Source of the DNA: Desulfosporosinus youngiae DSM 17734
Lineage (GTDB): Bacteria; Bacillota; Desulfitobacteriia; Desulfitobacteriales; Desulfitobacteriaceae
Direction: 5' to 3'
Assembly: GCF_000244895.1 (NCBI RefSeq)
Contig: NZ_CM001441.1
Location: 3,996,198-4,060,197, forward strand
DNA: 64,000 nucleotides
Part shown: positions 35,238 through 44,070 of the stretch, piece after piece
How positions within the stretch are numbered: position 1 is the first letter of the stretch
Layout of the letters: each line of letters opens with the position of its first letter
Translations under genes and position numbers: made by a program
The notes under the pieces: generated by a model
Database searches by the model: none
Told to the model about the DNA's origin: nothing
The model's input: only the letters and a program-made list of their open reading frames with translations

Positions 35238-36209
35238 TTACCCTATTCCAAAAGAAGCTCGTAAAAGATCCGTATGTAAGGCTCCGGCATGAAACGTTCG
35301 CCCACTGTTCAAGTTGCATAACCATACCTCGGCAGGGCTAAAAATCAGGGGGTCTATATCATAAAAATTCCCATAGTCCTTGTAGATATCCTTAAAAAGC
35401 CGCCCATATTCCTTAGAAGAGCAGGACGGAACCTGCTTTACAAGCGCATCTAAGATTTGATCATCATCTCTGAGATTATAAAGTACTGTTGATCCATAAA
35501 GAATCCCATCGTTCGAGCGTCCTAAGGCGCTGAGCTGGTCACAGGCTGCAGGAGGGAGCGGACAAATTCCCCAGCCGGAAACGACTCTTTCCAGATCATA
35601 CCCCAGTTCTTTAAGTTTAGATAACCCTGTTTCCAAAGCCCGTGCGGCTATCTGAATGGAACCCACCTGAGAAGCAGTAGGCGCTGCCAAAATATAAAGA
35701 TTCTCAGGATTACATCCAAATTCCCCCAATAGATGCCGAACTACCTCTTCTGACGGTAGTTCCGCGCTTTCTAAACATAGAATAGCCGTCTCAGAATAAT
35801 CCTCATAGCTTGAGTTTTCATACAGGCCACCTTTATGAATAATGGCACGTCCCGGACCGGATCCCATAGCAAGCAACCCGCCATTTTTGATAGGCCAGCC
35901 TGCATATTGTGACGCCATACAAGCCCGTATTGGATGATCCGTAACAACTTCTACCGCCGGCCAGCGTAACCCATCAAAATTTGACCATTGAAGGTTTACT
36001 TGAGCCAGTCCGCCCAGGCATACTGCTGCAAATAAAACTCCGGCCTCCCAGCTCCCTTGAACCCGGACACCGCAGTCAATAACTGTTGCCTCATTGTATT
36101 TGAGAACGTTGACTCTCAGAAGCTCGCTCCTTAAGATCAATTCCTTAACTAAGGGAAAGGCCTGACGGTTTGGGCTCAGTATGGATTGTTCGGTAAACGG
36201 AAAAACCAT
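35238..36209 (-). CDS. mch: Methenyltetrahydromethanopterin cyclohydrolase homologue
   Basis: 323 residues matching Mch along its length. Blocks seen include TVIDCGV, LFAAVCLGGLAQV, VTDHPIRACMASQYAGW, MGSGPGRA (usual MGSGPARA), VGSIQIAARALETG, GRSNDGILYGSTV and FYDIDPLIFSPAEV. Mch interconverts methenyl- and formyl-tetrahydromethanopterin in methanogens and methylotrophs. Firmicutes of this type normally use tetrahydrofolate and FolD, so the role here is uncertain and may be on a different pterin. AAGGAAGAAGC precedes the ATG. No other H4MPT gene occurs in the window. The neighbours are signalling genes. Confidence 0.88.
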   Translation of the reverse strand: MVFPFTEQSILSPNRQAFPLVKELILRSELLRVNVLKYNEATVIDCGVRVQGSWEAGVLFAAVCLGGLAQVNLQWSNFDGLRWPAVEVVTDHPIRACMASQYAGWPIKNGGLLAMGSGPGRAIIHKGGLYENSSYEDYSETAILCLESAELPSEEVVRHLLGEFGCNPENLYILAAPTASQVGSIQIAARALETGLSKLKELGYDLERVVSGWGICPLPPAACDQLSALGRSNDGILYGSTVLYNLRDDDQILDALVKQVPSCSSKEYGRLFKDIYKDYGNFYDIDPLIFSPAEVWLCNLNSGRTFHAGALHTDLLRASFGIG

Positions 36210-36283
36210 GTTGCTTCTTCCTTTTCCATGTACTTTTAACTATATGCTTCAGCATACCCCTTTTTCGTCAATATCATTAAGTT

Positions 36284-37384
36284 CTAAGGGCCCGCCAAAT
36301 AATAGTTACCGGAAGAAGCTTCTATAATAAAGTAGGTCAGCTCGCACATTAAATCTATATATGTTTCTCTATCGACATATTTCCCATTACAATCAATCAA
36401 TAGCCGCACGAGAGGGCGTGTCGGAAAACTGGTCGGTACAGCTGCAACCATGCCAATTTCCCCAGTATTAAGGGTTACTAAGGTATCTTTAGGATAAAGA
36501 TTTAAGGATTTTCGGAATGCCCGGACAACAACCGGATTAAATTCCTTTTCCATGGTTAAAATCATTTCGAGAGCATGATAAGGTGGAAGTGCTTTACGGT
36601 ATGGCCTGTCTGCGGTTAGAGCATCATAAACATCAGCCACAGCAATGATTTGGGCTTCCAGGCAAATTCCGGATCCGCTAAGTCCATCGGGATAGCCACT
36701 CCCGCTCCAACGTTCGTGATGTTGACGTACTGTAGTTAAGATACGGGGCAAAACCTTCGTATTTCGAAGCATTGCTTCACCTTCAAGGGGATGCTGCCGG
36801 ATAATGCTTACTTCATGTTTGCTCAATGGCCCCGGCTTATTCAAAATCTCATAAGGTACTTTAATCTTGCCAATGTCATGAAGGATAGCACCCAGCGTGA
36901 GATACTTTAAACGCTGCCCCTTATAACCTAATTCCCTTGCCGATAATGTCGAGAGAATAGCAACATTAACAGAGTGAACAAACGTACAATAATCATGTTC
37001 TTTAAAACTCGCTAAATTGACTCGCAGAGAATTGGTATCTATGTAAATACATTTATCGTTAATCTCCTTAATAATCCACTCGATAATTACCATAGTCTGA
37101 GAAATCTGCTCGGGAGTGATCAACTCAGCATCATGATAAATACTCCAGATTGAACCTATAATATCCCAATACAGGTCTTTGGAAAAGGGCTTAATATTAG
37201 CAAACGGCTTTTTCTCAGATTTTAATGTGTATACCTCGCTTCTTGTCAGACGTTCTCTGATCCATTCTGTCACGAGTTGCCCCCTTGTCAATAACAGAAG
37301 CCCCCTGGCATCGAACAAGTCCATTGGGGCTTGATTTCCTGCCATCAAAAAACCTTGCGGCAACTTTTCTAGAACCAAATTCAT
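36284..37384 (-). CDS. HD-GYP domain cyclic-di-GMP phosphodiesterase
   Basis: 366 residues. The HD-GYP domain spans about 140-300 with HDIGK, HPLEGEAML, HHERWSGSGYPDG and DVYDALTADRPYR. All metal-binding His/Asp and the GYP loop are present, so it should be active in hydrolysing c-di-GMP. The N-terminal 120 residues have no recognised domain. The start at ATG 37384 follows GGAGG. It is 60 bases after the response-regulator gene, suggesting the two act together. Confidence 0.88.
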   Translation of the reverse strand: MNLVLEKLPQGFLMAGNQAPMDLFDARGLLLLTRGQLVTEWIRERLTRSEVYTLKSEKKPFANIKPFSKDLYWDIIGSIWSIYHDAELITPEQISQTMVIIEWIIKEINDKCIYIDTNSLRVNLASFKEHDYCTFVHSVNVAILSTLSARELGYKGQRLKYLTLGAILHDIGKIKVPYEILNKPGPLSKHEVSIIRQHPLEGEAMLRNTKVLPRILTTVRQHHERWSGSGYPDGLSGSGICLEAQIIAVADVYDALTADRPYRKALPPYHALEMILTMEKEFNPVVVRAFRKSLNLYPKDTLVTLNTGEIGMVAAVPTSFPTRPLVRLLIDCNGKYVDRETYIDLMCELTYFIIEASSGNYYLAGP

Positions 37385-37445
37385 CAAATACCTCCAGATT
37401 ACACGCTCATACTAATTTTTCTTCATTTGCTCAGCCCAGCCGGAA

Positions 37446-37850
37446 TTAATTTAAACTCCTTCCGGCGTCCCTCTGTTCCAATCTCGCCCCTGCTAACGTT
37501 TGCTCAACTGTTTTGAGCAAAACGTCTACGTCCAAAGGCTTACTTAAAAAACTCTGAACACCCAAACAGCGGGCAACGTCCTCCAGATCAGATTCTGCAC
37601 TTATCATGATTACCGGGATATTTTTAGCGTAATAGTCCTCACTAAGCCGGGATAATACTTGCAGCCCTGTCATTGCCGGCATCCTATTATCTAATAGAAT
37701 GAGAGATGGGCGGTTTAAGGATATTGCAAGGTCCAAACATTCAGACCCGTTTGCCGCCATTTTAACGTTATAGCCTGATTCCTCCAAAACTTTATGAATA
37801 AGAAGTCTAACCCCATATTGGTCGTCAACAACTAGTATATATCCCGACAA
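37446..37850 (-). CDS. Single-domain response regulator
   Basis: About 134 residues consisting only of a receiver domain: acidic pocket VVDDQ, phospho-acceptor Asp in LILLDNRMP (about residue 54), Ser in MISAES, and Lys in FLSKPLD. No output domain. GGGAGGAAGAAAA lies before TTG 37850. It probably controls the HD-GYP protein encoded next. Confidence 0.85.
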   Translation of the reverse strand: MSGYILVVDDQYGVRLLIHKVLEESGYNVKMAANGSECLDLAISLNRPSLILLDNRMPAMTGLQVLSRLSEDYYAKNIPVIMISAESDLEDVARCLGVQSFLSKPLDVDVLLKTVEQTLAGARLEQRDAGRSLN

Positions 37851-37939
37851 TTTTCTTCCTCCCAACTGAACATTCTATTAATACCTCCGACTAATTTTTT
37901 ATAGATATTGGTAAAATGCCTAAATGTATTCTATAACTA

Positions 37940-37960
37940 TATGTTGTGTTTTTCAACATA
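37940..37960. promoter_or_regulatory. Dyad between the regulator gene and the XRE gene
   Basis: TATGTTG-N7-CAACATA is a perfect 7-bp dyad. A second, looser repeat (TTAGTTAC and GTGACTAA) spans 37962-38000. Both lie in the divergent gap and may be binding sites for the XRE-type repressor. Confidence 0.5.
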
Positions 37961-38026
37961 ATTAGTTACACACAGTCGGTAAGATGTTTAATGTGACTAA
38001 CATAAAATTGAGGGTGAGGTGATAGC

Positions 38027-38365
38027 GTGTCTAAAACTATACAGGAGGTCGCTGGGAAAAACATACGGTTATTCCGCCAGGCTAAAGGCCTTACACAAGA
38101 GAAACTTGCTGAACTAGTTAATGTGAGCAGTTCCTATATAGGTTATCTGGAACGAGGCCTTAGGTCTCCTTCCCTGGACCTATTGGCAAGAATAGGCACC
38201 GCCCTGGAAGTGGAACCTACAGCTTTGCTTTTTTCTACCTCCGATGATTTTGACCCAACCCTAAAAAAGCTTAATGCTCTTTTGGCCGGGAAAAATTCAA
38301 AATCAATTAATTTTGTCTATGAAGTGGCCAGGGCCTATTTTGTATCTACCAGTGAATCTGTTTAA
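38027..38365 (+). CDS. XRE-family transcriptional regulator
   Basis: 112 residues. The helix-turn-helix is GLTQEKLAELVNVSSSYIGYLERG (residues about 20-44), followed by SPSLDLLARIGTALEVEPTALL. The C-terminal 40 residues have no recognised domain. GTG at 38027 follows GGGTGAGGTGATA. It is short and monocistronic, so probably a local repressor. Its targets are unknown. Confidence 0.85.
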   Translation: MSKTIQEVAGKNIRLFRQAKGLTQEKLAELVNVSSSYIGYLERGLRSPSLDLLARIGTALEVEPTALLFSTSDDFDPTLKKLNALLAGKNSKSINFVYEVARAYFVSTSESV

Positions 38366-38482
38366 CTGCTTATCTCCATCCCCTTCAGCTTAGTTCCGGC
38401 AAGTATTCGAATAGTGACTGTGAGGCGCATAAAGAAAACTTGGCTGGCGCCAAGCCGCAGGCGCGGCGGCAGCCTTAGTTGC

Positions 38483-38530
38483 ACTTATGCTTAGACGAAG
38501 ACACTGTCTTCGCACGGGTTAAACCTTCTT
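38483..38530 (+). repeat. Dispersed repeat fragment D
   Basis: The segment contains one CGAAGACACTGTCTTCGCACGG module of the long repeat form. It lies just outside the IS110 element. The 370 bases from 38366 to 38735 hold no gene. They include a GGCGCC-centred hairpin near 38440-38456 and this fragment. Confidence 0.6.
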
Positions 38531-38734
38531 GCAGTATATAACGCAAGTTTATACTTTCTGCCCTGAAAATTCAAAAAGTTGGACTAAGTGCACGTTTTAC
38601 GAAAATGACAATACTAAAATAAACCCTGGGTTATCATTACAAAAAAATAATTAGTGTAAGCACAATGGTTAAGACGTTAGAAACCAAGTTTACCCGGGCT
38701 ATTTTTCGATCTGTGTAAATCGTTTTGAATACAT

Positions 38735-39954
38735 TTATGCTATTTGTTCTTGAACACTTACTACTAAACCCAGTGACTCCAATTTTTTGATCGAATTTTT
38801 AATCAAACTATCTTTTTTACGTTCATCAAAATAATTGTAGCCTAGATCCACATATTCTTGTTTTCGCGTTAACAAGATATGTACAAGAGACAAGATTGTA
38901 TGTCCTACAGCTATCGAAGCCTTATTTTTTCCACGTCGGGCTGCTATCCGATGATATTGTGCCGATAAGTAGTTATTTTTTTTACGAGCAGCCGCTTTTG
39001 CTGCCTCGGTAAGGGCGCTTCGAAGCTTCTTATTTCCTTTACGCGTCTTTGTGGACTTTTTTTTCCTGCGCTTTCATCATGACCTGGAGTCATCCCTGCC
39101 CACGAACATAAGTGTCCGGGTGTAGGAAATCGTGACATATCTGTACCAACTTCAGCAATAATTTGTTCAGCAGTTCTTTTTCCAACTCCGGGTATAGAAT
39201 CCAATAACTTCAGTTCTTCCGCAAAAGGGGTCATACGTTTCTCAATTTCTTCGTCCAATTTACTAATTAGTTCATTGAGGTAATCGATATGAGCTAATTG
39301 CTTCTCAAGCATGAATAATTGATGGGCTCCAAGTAATCCTTCTAGCGCAAGTTTCAAATCTTCCTTTTTATCCTTTAGTTTCTTTAGAGCAAAATCCGCT
39401 AAAACAGAAGTGTCTTCCTCTCCTTTAATCATAGCTTCCAACATGTTTCGCCCAGATACACCCAACACATTTGAAGCCACAGAGGATAGTTTTATGTTCC
39501 CCCCCTCTAATACTTTCTGTAGGCGATTCACTTCTCGCGTTCTTTCTTCAACGATGCTTCGCCGATATCGAACGACCTCTTTTAATTCTCTTTGATCCCG
39601 GTTCGGAATAAAACTTCCTTGGACCAAACCATGACGCAGTAAACGTGCAATCCACTCGGCATCTTTAACATCCGTCTTTCGTCCCGGCACAGTTTTAATA
39701 TGCTGGGCATTAACTACCATCGGTTGTAGATCCTCTGTCTCTAAGAGGTTATAGATCGGTTTCCAGTAATCACCTGTACTCTCCATCGCGACATGGGAGC
39801 ATCGGTTGTCTTTTACCCAATCAACTAGTTCGATTAGGTTTCGAGTCATTGTTGAAAATGTATGAATCTCCTTTCCTTTGGGGGTAATGATGCAGGCTGT
39901 AATACTTTTTTTATGCACATCCAGTCCGCAACATCGTTCATGCAATACTTCCAT
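38735..39954 (-). pseudogene. IS110 recombinase, frameshifted near the C terminus
   Basis: The N-terminal DEDD domain begins CGLDVHKKSITACI and includes AMESTGDYWKP, KTDVKDAEWIARLL and a coiled segment. The C-terminal Tnp_20 domain has LDSIPGVGKRTAEQIIAEVG and CSWAGMTPGHDESAGKK, with the conserved Ser. The frame breaks at an A8 run (39057-39064). With nine A it would continue as KKKSTKTRKGNKKLRSAL and on to a stop at 38735-38737, giving about 406 residues, the normal length. An A AAA AAG-type slip of -1 would also restore it, so a programmed shift is possible though not usual for IS110. Confidence 0.85.
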
Positions 39955-40150
39955 AACAACAACTTCTCCTTAGACTGGTTTTATTTAAGGCTGGTGCAAC
40001 AACCAATATGGGTTATTCTGCCCTGCGTGCTTCCCGAAGGAGCAACAATCCGTGATACACCAGGTCGATGTGGTCCGTCTGATAGACGGGCTCGCGGCAC
40101 CAAGAAAGTTCGACCTACCTTCGCCAGCCTAAGGAGTATTATTGACAAAA
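39955..40150 (-). ncRNA. Candidate bridge-RNA region of the IS110 element
   Basis: The non-coding left end upstream of the recombinase start. On the minus strand it contains short stems such as CCGTCTATCAGACGG and GC-rich paired blocks. In IS110-group elements this position encodes the bridge RNA whose loops pair with target and donor DNA. No covariance check was possible. Guide loops are not assigned. Confidence 0.45.
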
Positions 40151-40194
40151 TTTTCATTCATCAGTGGTGTCGCATAGCGGCATGAAAGTCTGAT
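40150..40194 (+). repeat. Dispersed repeat terminus E
   Basis: It reads ttttcattc...gtggtgtcgcatagcggcatgaaagtct, matching the outer terminus of copy F (gctggtgccgcatcagcggcatgagagtct in reverse complement) with a few differences. The rest of that copy would lie beyond the IS110 element. Confidence 0.6.
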
Positions 40195-40201
40195 AGTACG
40201 G

Positions 40202-40233
40202 AAAAAACCCCCCGGTTTACTAGTACCGGGGGG
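40202..40233 (-). terminator. Terminator of the aguAB operon
   Basis: CCCCCCGGT and ACCGGGGGG form a perfect 9-bp GC stem, followed on the minus strand by TTTTTT. It is about 27 bases after the aguB stop. Confidence 0.92.
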
Positions 40234-40259
40234 AAATCAATCTTATTCAGTTAATTACT

Positions 40260-41147
40260 TTAAAAAGTCTCCCTAATCGTGATCTCACCATCATACGAGG
40301 CTATGATTCTGTATAAATCAGGGCGGCGATCCCGGAAAATTCCCCACTCAATTCGCTGCGTCTCAAGTTGATCCAGGTCAAATTCGGCGACTAGTACGCT
40401 TTCTTCCGTGCGCCCGGCTTCAGCAACTTTCTTCCCCTGCGGACCTGCAATGAAGGAAGATCCATAGAAAGTGATAATGGATTCATCATCCTCCTCAACT
40501 CCGATCCGATTCGAAGCGATCACCGGAATCAGGTTCGCTGCGGCATGCCCCAGCATACAGGTCTGCCAATGTTCTTTAGAATCCATAGACCCATCCTGGG
40601 GTTCTGATCCGATTGCCGTCGGATAAAAAAGCAGCTCCGCCCCCATCAGGGCCATACAGCGGGCGGCTTCCGGATACCACTGATCCCAGCAAACCCCAAC
40701 ACCGATTTTTCCAAAGCGAGTGTTCCAGACCTTAAAACCTGTATCTCCCGGGTTAAAATAGAACTTCTCTTCATAACCCGGACCATCCGGGATATGACTT
40801 TTGCGATACTTACCAAGCACTTCTCCGCCGGCATCTATAACGGCCAGGGAATTATAGCGTGCATAGTTCTTTTTTTCATAGAAGCTGATCGGCAATACTA
40901 CCTGAAGTTCTTTAGCAACTTGTTTAAAATGGTTGACTGCTTTATTCTGTTCTAATTCTGTTGCATAGACATAATACTGAGATTTTTCCTTTTGACAGAA
41001 ATACGGGGTTTCAAACAACTCTTGCAATAAGATAATCTGAGCACCTTGGGCGGCAGCCTTCCTTACCAGGCTGTCTGCTTTGGCGATGTTTTCATCAATA
41101 CTGTTCGAACAACTCATCTGAGTAGCTGCTACGTTCACCTTTCTCAA
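40260..41147 (-). CDS. aguB: N-carbamoylputrescine amidase
   Basis: 295 residues of the nitrilase superfamily. The Glu-Lys-Cys triad is in LLQELFETPYF, YRKSHIPDGPGYEEK and GVCWDQWYPEAAR, the last two typical of AguB. It hydrolyses N-carbamoylputrescine to putrescine, CO2 and ammonia. TTG at 41147 follows GGGAGGAATTAGC and sits 1 base after the aguA stop. The longer frame into aguA is not used. Confidence 0.92.
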   Translation of the reverse strand: MRKVNVAATQMSCSNSIDENIAKADSLVRKAAAQGAQIILLQELFETPYFCQKEKSQYYVYATELEQNKAVNHFKQVAKELQVVLPISFYEKKNYARYNSLAVIDAGGEVLGKYRKSHIPDGPGYEEKFYFNPGDTGFKVWNTRFGKIGVGVCWDQWYPEAARCMALMGAELLFYPTAIGSEPQDGSMDSKEHWQTCMLGHAAANLIPVIASNRIGVEEDDESIITFYGSSFIAGPQGKKVAEAGRTEESVLVAEFDLDQLETQRIEWGIFRDRRPDLYRIIASYDGEITIRETF

Positions 41148-41148
41148 G

Positions 41149-42186
41149 CTAATTCCTCCCTTCCGGCATCTGTTGAGTCGTACAATGAACATTTCCACCC
41201 TCGCGGATGATCCCCATGCCATTGACTGTGCGAATCCGCCGTTTAGGAAAGGTATTGCTCAACACTTGGACCGCTAACCGGTCGGACTCCTTCGCTTCCC
41301 CTCCGAAAACGGGTAAAATAATTCCTCCATTAACAAAGTAGAAGTTTAAATAACTCAAGGTCAGACGATCATTTGTCAGCGGATCTCTTAACTTTGGGGG
41401 CTGATGGATAGGGATAATTTCCAATGGTCTTCCCAAGGCATCCGTCTCTCCCTCTAGTATTTTTAAATTCTCTTGAGTAATTTTATAATTTTCATCCCCG
41501 GACTCCTCACAAACCTGCAGGAGAATTTTCCCCGGAGCGGCAAAACAGGCAATATTATCGACATGACCATCGGTCTCATCCCCATCAAGCCCGTTTTTCA
41601 GCCAAACGACTTTCCGGATATTGAGAAACTTTTTTAACTCCCCTTCAATCTGTTCTTTGCTTAATTCAGGGTTGCGATTGGGGTTTAAGAGGCATTCCTC
41701 CGTCGTCAGCAGCGTGCCTTCTCCATCCACATGGAAGGAACCCCCTTCCATAACGATTGGGGCATCAAATCGTTTTAATCCAACATGGTCCAAGATTTTT
41801 GCGGCCACCTGATCGTCTAAATCCCAAGGAGCGTATTTACCGCCCCAGGCGTTAAACTTCCAATTAACCCCTGCCAGGTCTTCATTCTCATGGATAAGAA
41901 AGGTGGGGCCATTATCCCTCAGCCACGCATCATTATGCTCAATCGGAAGGAATCCAATCCTCTCGTTATGAAATAAATGAGAAAGCGCTTCCAACTCTTC
42001 AGGATTCACTACGACCGTTACAGGCTCAAATTCAGCGATAGCTTTAATAATTTCCGCATACCCCTGACAGACTGCGGCATAGTCTTCCGGATAACACATA
42101 GAAGCTTTTATGGGCCATGAAATAAAGGTCCGCCTATGCCTATTCCACTCCGGCGGCATTTTATAGTTTAGATTTTTTGGATACAT
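41149..42186 (-). CDS. aguA: Agmatine deiminase
   Basis: 345 residues of the peptidyl-arginine-deiminase fold. Motifs are MPPEWNRHRRTFISWP at the N terminus, RDNGPTF, MEGGSFHVDGEG, LDGDETDGHVDN and the catalytic Cys in REGGNVHCTTQQMPEG. It converts agmatine to N-carbamoylputrescine. ATG at 42186 follows GAGGGATTCCA. It is the first gene of a two-gene polyamine operon. An arginine decarboxylase is not in the window. Confidence 0.93.
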   Translation of the reverse strand: MYPKNLNYKMPPEWNRHRRTFISWPIKASMCYPEDYAAVCQGYAEIIKAIAEFEPVTVVVNPEELEALSHLFHNERIGFLPIEHNDAWLRDNGPTFLIHENEDLAGVNWKFNAWGGKYAPWDLDDQVAAKILDHVGLKRFDAPIVMEGGSFHVDGEGTLLTTEECLLNPNRNPELSKEQIEGELKKFLNIRKVVWLKNGLDGDETDGHVDNIACFAAPGKILLQVCEESGDENYKITQENLKILEGETDALGRPLEIIPIHQPPKLRDPLTNDRLTLSYLNFYFVNGGIILPVFGGEAKESDRLAVQVLSNTFPKRRIRTVNGMGIIREGGNVHCTTQQMPEGRN

Positions 42187-42330
42187 TGGAATCCCTCTAT
42201 TCTTAATTTGTAAACTCACCAAGATTTTTGCCTATGAAGAAAATTTCAAACGCTTAAGCTAAGGCTAAGACACCACCTTAGTTGCAGTTATGCTTCGAAA
42301 GTACAGGCAACAGAAGTTATGCTTTTTGAA

Positions 42331-42617
42331 TAGACTCTCATGCCGCTGATGCGGCACCAGCAGAGAATGAAAGCGAAAGTGCTCCCGGGTCGGGCAGCTT
42401 CGCCACATCCGCTCACCGCAGCATTCCGAGGCTCGCCCACTCGCCGGTACGGGACTCCGCCAAACCTCAGGGTAATACCTGATGTGAACCCGTGGCTCCG
42501 TCTCCCCGCACCGTCTTGTGGGCTTTTACCGCCTCTCCATGCAATGGGTTCGCTTCTGTGGACGAAGCTGCCCTGCTTACGGGTCTGGGGATTTTTCTGC
42601 ATGTCTTTCGGGTCTTT
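42331..42617 (-). repeat. Dispersed modular repeat, copy F (short form)
   Basis: The short layout as in copy B, in reverse orientation. It starts with agactctcatgccgctgatgcgg and ends in the cagacccg/gcatgtctttcgg segment shared with copy A. It lies upstream of aguA in a gene-free stretch of almost 1 kb. Confidence 0.85.
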
Positions 42618-43104
42618 AATTTCAGGCTAGTGCAAAGAAATAAGCTGCTTTCGCAGCAAGTTGGATAAAAGTCATCTTCAGCATTATACAATAAAGCGTT
42701 CTGGTTTTCATTATAATAAATAGCAGTACTCCAGCCAAAATTTGTAAATCAAGCATCCCGTTTCATACATTTAATATAAAACCTCCAATAATAAGTGATA
42801 CATATCGATAAAATCCGATTTGACTACCTCATACTCTTACACAACGTTTAGTTATTTTAAATGGTTCGATATAAGAGGTCAAATTCGTCAGCGCTGACGA
42901 ATTTGACCTGCCGTGGTCATCGCTGGAAGCAATCTCCATGGCATTTTTGATTTCCACCTTTTTATTAGCTTTAACTACAGCATACGTAGACAGGCTTCGG
43001 ATGGTGAAATGGGTCTTCTTTATTGACTCACCACGTGACCTCTGGAAAAAAAGGTTCCAGGAACCTGCCCGGAGCAGGGACCATCAGGAGATGTTCCGCG
43101 ATTG
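42618..43104. other. Gene-free stretch with a decayed reading frame
   Basis: No gene is supported. On the minus strand from about 43085 to 42838 an open frame of about 80 codons without a usable start reads through KKTHFTIRSLSTYAVVKANK and KVEIKNAMEIASSDDHGR. It looks like a gene remnant of unknown origin. It contains a perfect palindrome at 42876-42909 and an AGGTTCC-A-GGAACCT dyad near 43050-43065. Confidence 0.4.
42876..42909. repeat. Perfect 34-bp palindrome with no loop
   Basis: AGGTCAAATTCGTCAGC is followed immediately by its exact reverse complement. Terminators normally have a loop, so this may be a protein-binding or recombination site, or the joint of a mobile-element end. Confidence 0.8.
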
Positions 43105-43166
43105 AAGGGGCTGTCTCAAACTAAAATGATGTCTACAGATGTCATTTTAGTTTGAGACAGCCCCTT
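43105..43166 (-). terminator. Long hairpin after the Rpn-family gene
   Basis: A 25-bp perfect stem with the GGGGCTGTCTCAAAC motif in both arms, a 12-base loop, and TTCAAT on the minus strand. It probably terminates the Rpn gene. The motif is also common at IS ends, so a mobile-element origin (MITE-like) is possible. Confidence 0.7.
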
Positions 43167-43179
43167 TTGACGCTTACGC

Positions 43180-44070
43180 TCATCTTAAATTCTTTATCTC
43201 CTCTTCTGACATGCCTGTAATGTCCGAGATTGACTTAACATCCATACCCTTTTCAAGAAGTTTTTTTGTTACTTTCTCTTTTTCCTCTTCTCTACCTTCT
43301 TTTTTACTCTGCCTTATTGCCTCTCTTAACCTCAGTTCAGCTTCTCTGACCGCAGCCATTTCATCTAGGACTGCCTTGCGCCTATCAAAATATTCTTCGC
43401 GTATCTTTGGATCATCGCTTGACTTTTCCCATTCTTCCATCGCTTGATTTAACACTGGGTCTTGCATTGCAATCTCCTCCAATGTCTTCAAAATTTCCTC
43501 GTTCTCTGAGCCTTCTAATAAAAATAACCAGCGCGCCAGCAAATCCTCCCATGGACTAACCAGCCCTTCTCTCCATTTTACGAGAAGTTTTGGTAGTTCT
43601 ATAAAGTGTATCTCAAGCGCTTCGGTTAATTCAAACCCCTCGTCTTTCTCGAAGAGTCGAAATACGCTATGGTAATTTCTAGTCTGATAGATGTAGTTAA
43701 AATCCAGTATGTTGATCGTAATTGTATTCGCCAATTCCTGGTAAGACATCCCCTCTCGCATTTGGAGGGTGTACATTTTTGCCCAGTAATACAATGTGCG
43801 CCTTTCCATGTCATGTCTATTGGCTAGCTGAATTTCAATATTGACATTAATACCTTCGTTGGTCACTGCACGAATATCCATCACAGATTTCTTATCATAG
43901 TTATATTCTTTGTTCAGTTCAGGATTCAACAAGGTAACTGTTGTTATCTGATTCTCCGGCGGGAGTTTAAGTGCAGCATTTAAGAATGCCATAAGAATTG
44001 GTTCATTACCTTGCTTGCCAAAAATCAGCTTGAAAGCATAGTCTATCTTTAGATCGATTAACTGTCTCAC
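43180..44070 (-). CDS. Rpn-family PD-(D/E)XK nuclease/putative transposase
   Basis: 296 residues. The N-terminal LKIDYAFKLIFGKQGNEPILMAFLNAAL and the catalytic core SVMDIRAVTNEGINVNIEIQL (Asp, then Glu-x-Gln) match Rpn/PDDEXK transposase-like proteins. The C-terminal 80 residues form a charged helix rich in Glu and Lys, as usual in the family, ending in a short helix-turn-helix-like segment (GMDVKSISDITGMSEEEI). Members promote RecA-independent recombination or act as nucleases. It is monocistronic. Confidence 0.88.
   Translation of the reverse strand: MRQLIDLKIDYAFKLIFGKQGNEPILMAFLNAALKLPPENQITTVTLLNPELNKEYNYDKKSVMDIRAVTNEGINVNIEIQLANRHDMERRTLYYWAKMYTLQMREGMSYQELANTITINILDFNYIYQTRNYHSVFRLFEKDEGFELTEALEIHFIELPKLLVKWREGLVSPWEDLLARWLFLLEGSENEEILKTLEEIAMQDPVLNQAMEEWEKSSDDPKIREEYFDRRKAVLDEMAAVREAELRLREAIRQSKKEGREEEKEKVTKKLLEKGMDVKSISDITGMSEEEIKNLR

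Larger units (their letters stand above)
38600..40150 (-). mobile_element. IS110-family element (ends approximate)
   Basis: A DEDD recombinase gene with about 200 bases of structured non-coding sequence on its 5' side, as in the IS110 group. IS110 elements lack clear terminal repeats, so the ends are estimates. Fragments of the dispersed repeat occur in the same orientation on both sides (38483-38530 and 40150-40194), suggesting insertion into a repeat copy. Confidence 0.7.

Noticed and set aside
38944-39060. Shortened IS110 C terminus read as the natural end
   Set aside because: The other frame continues with the conserved Tnp_20 tail, so the in-frame tail is a frameshift product.
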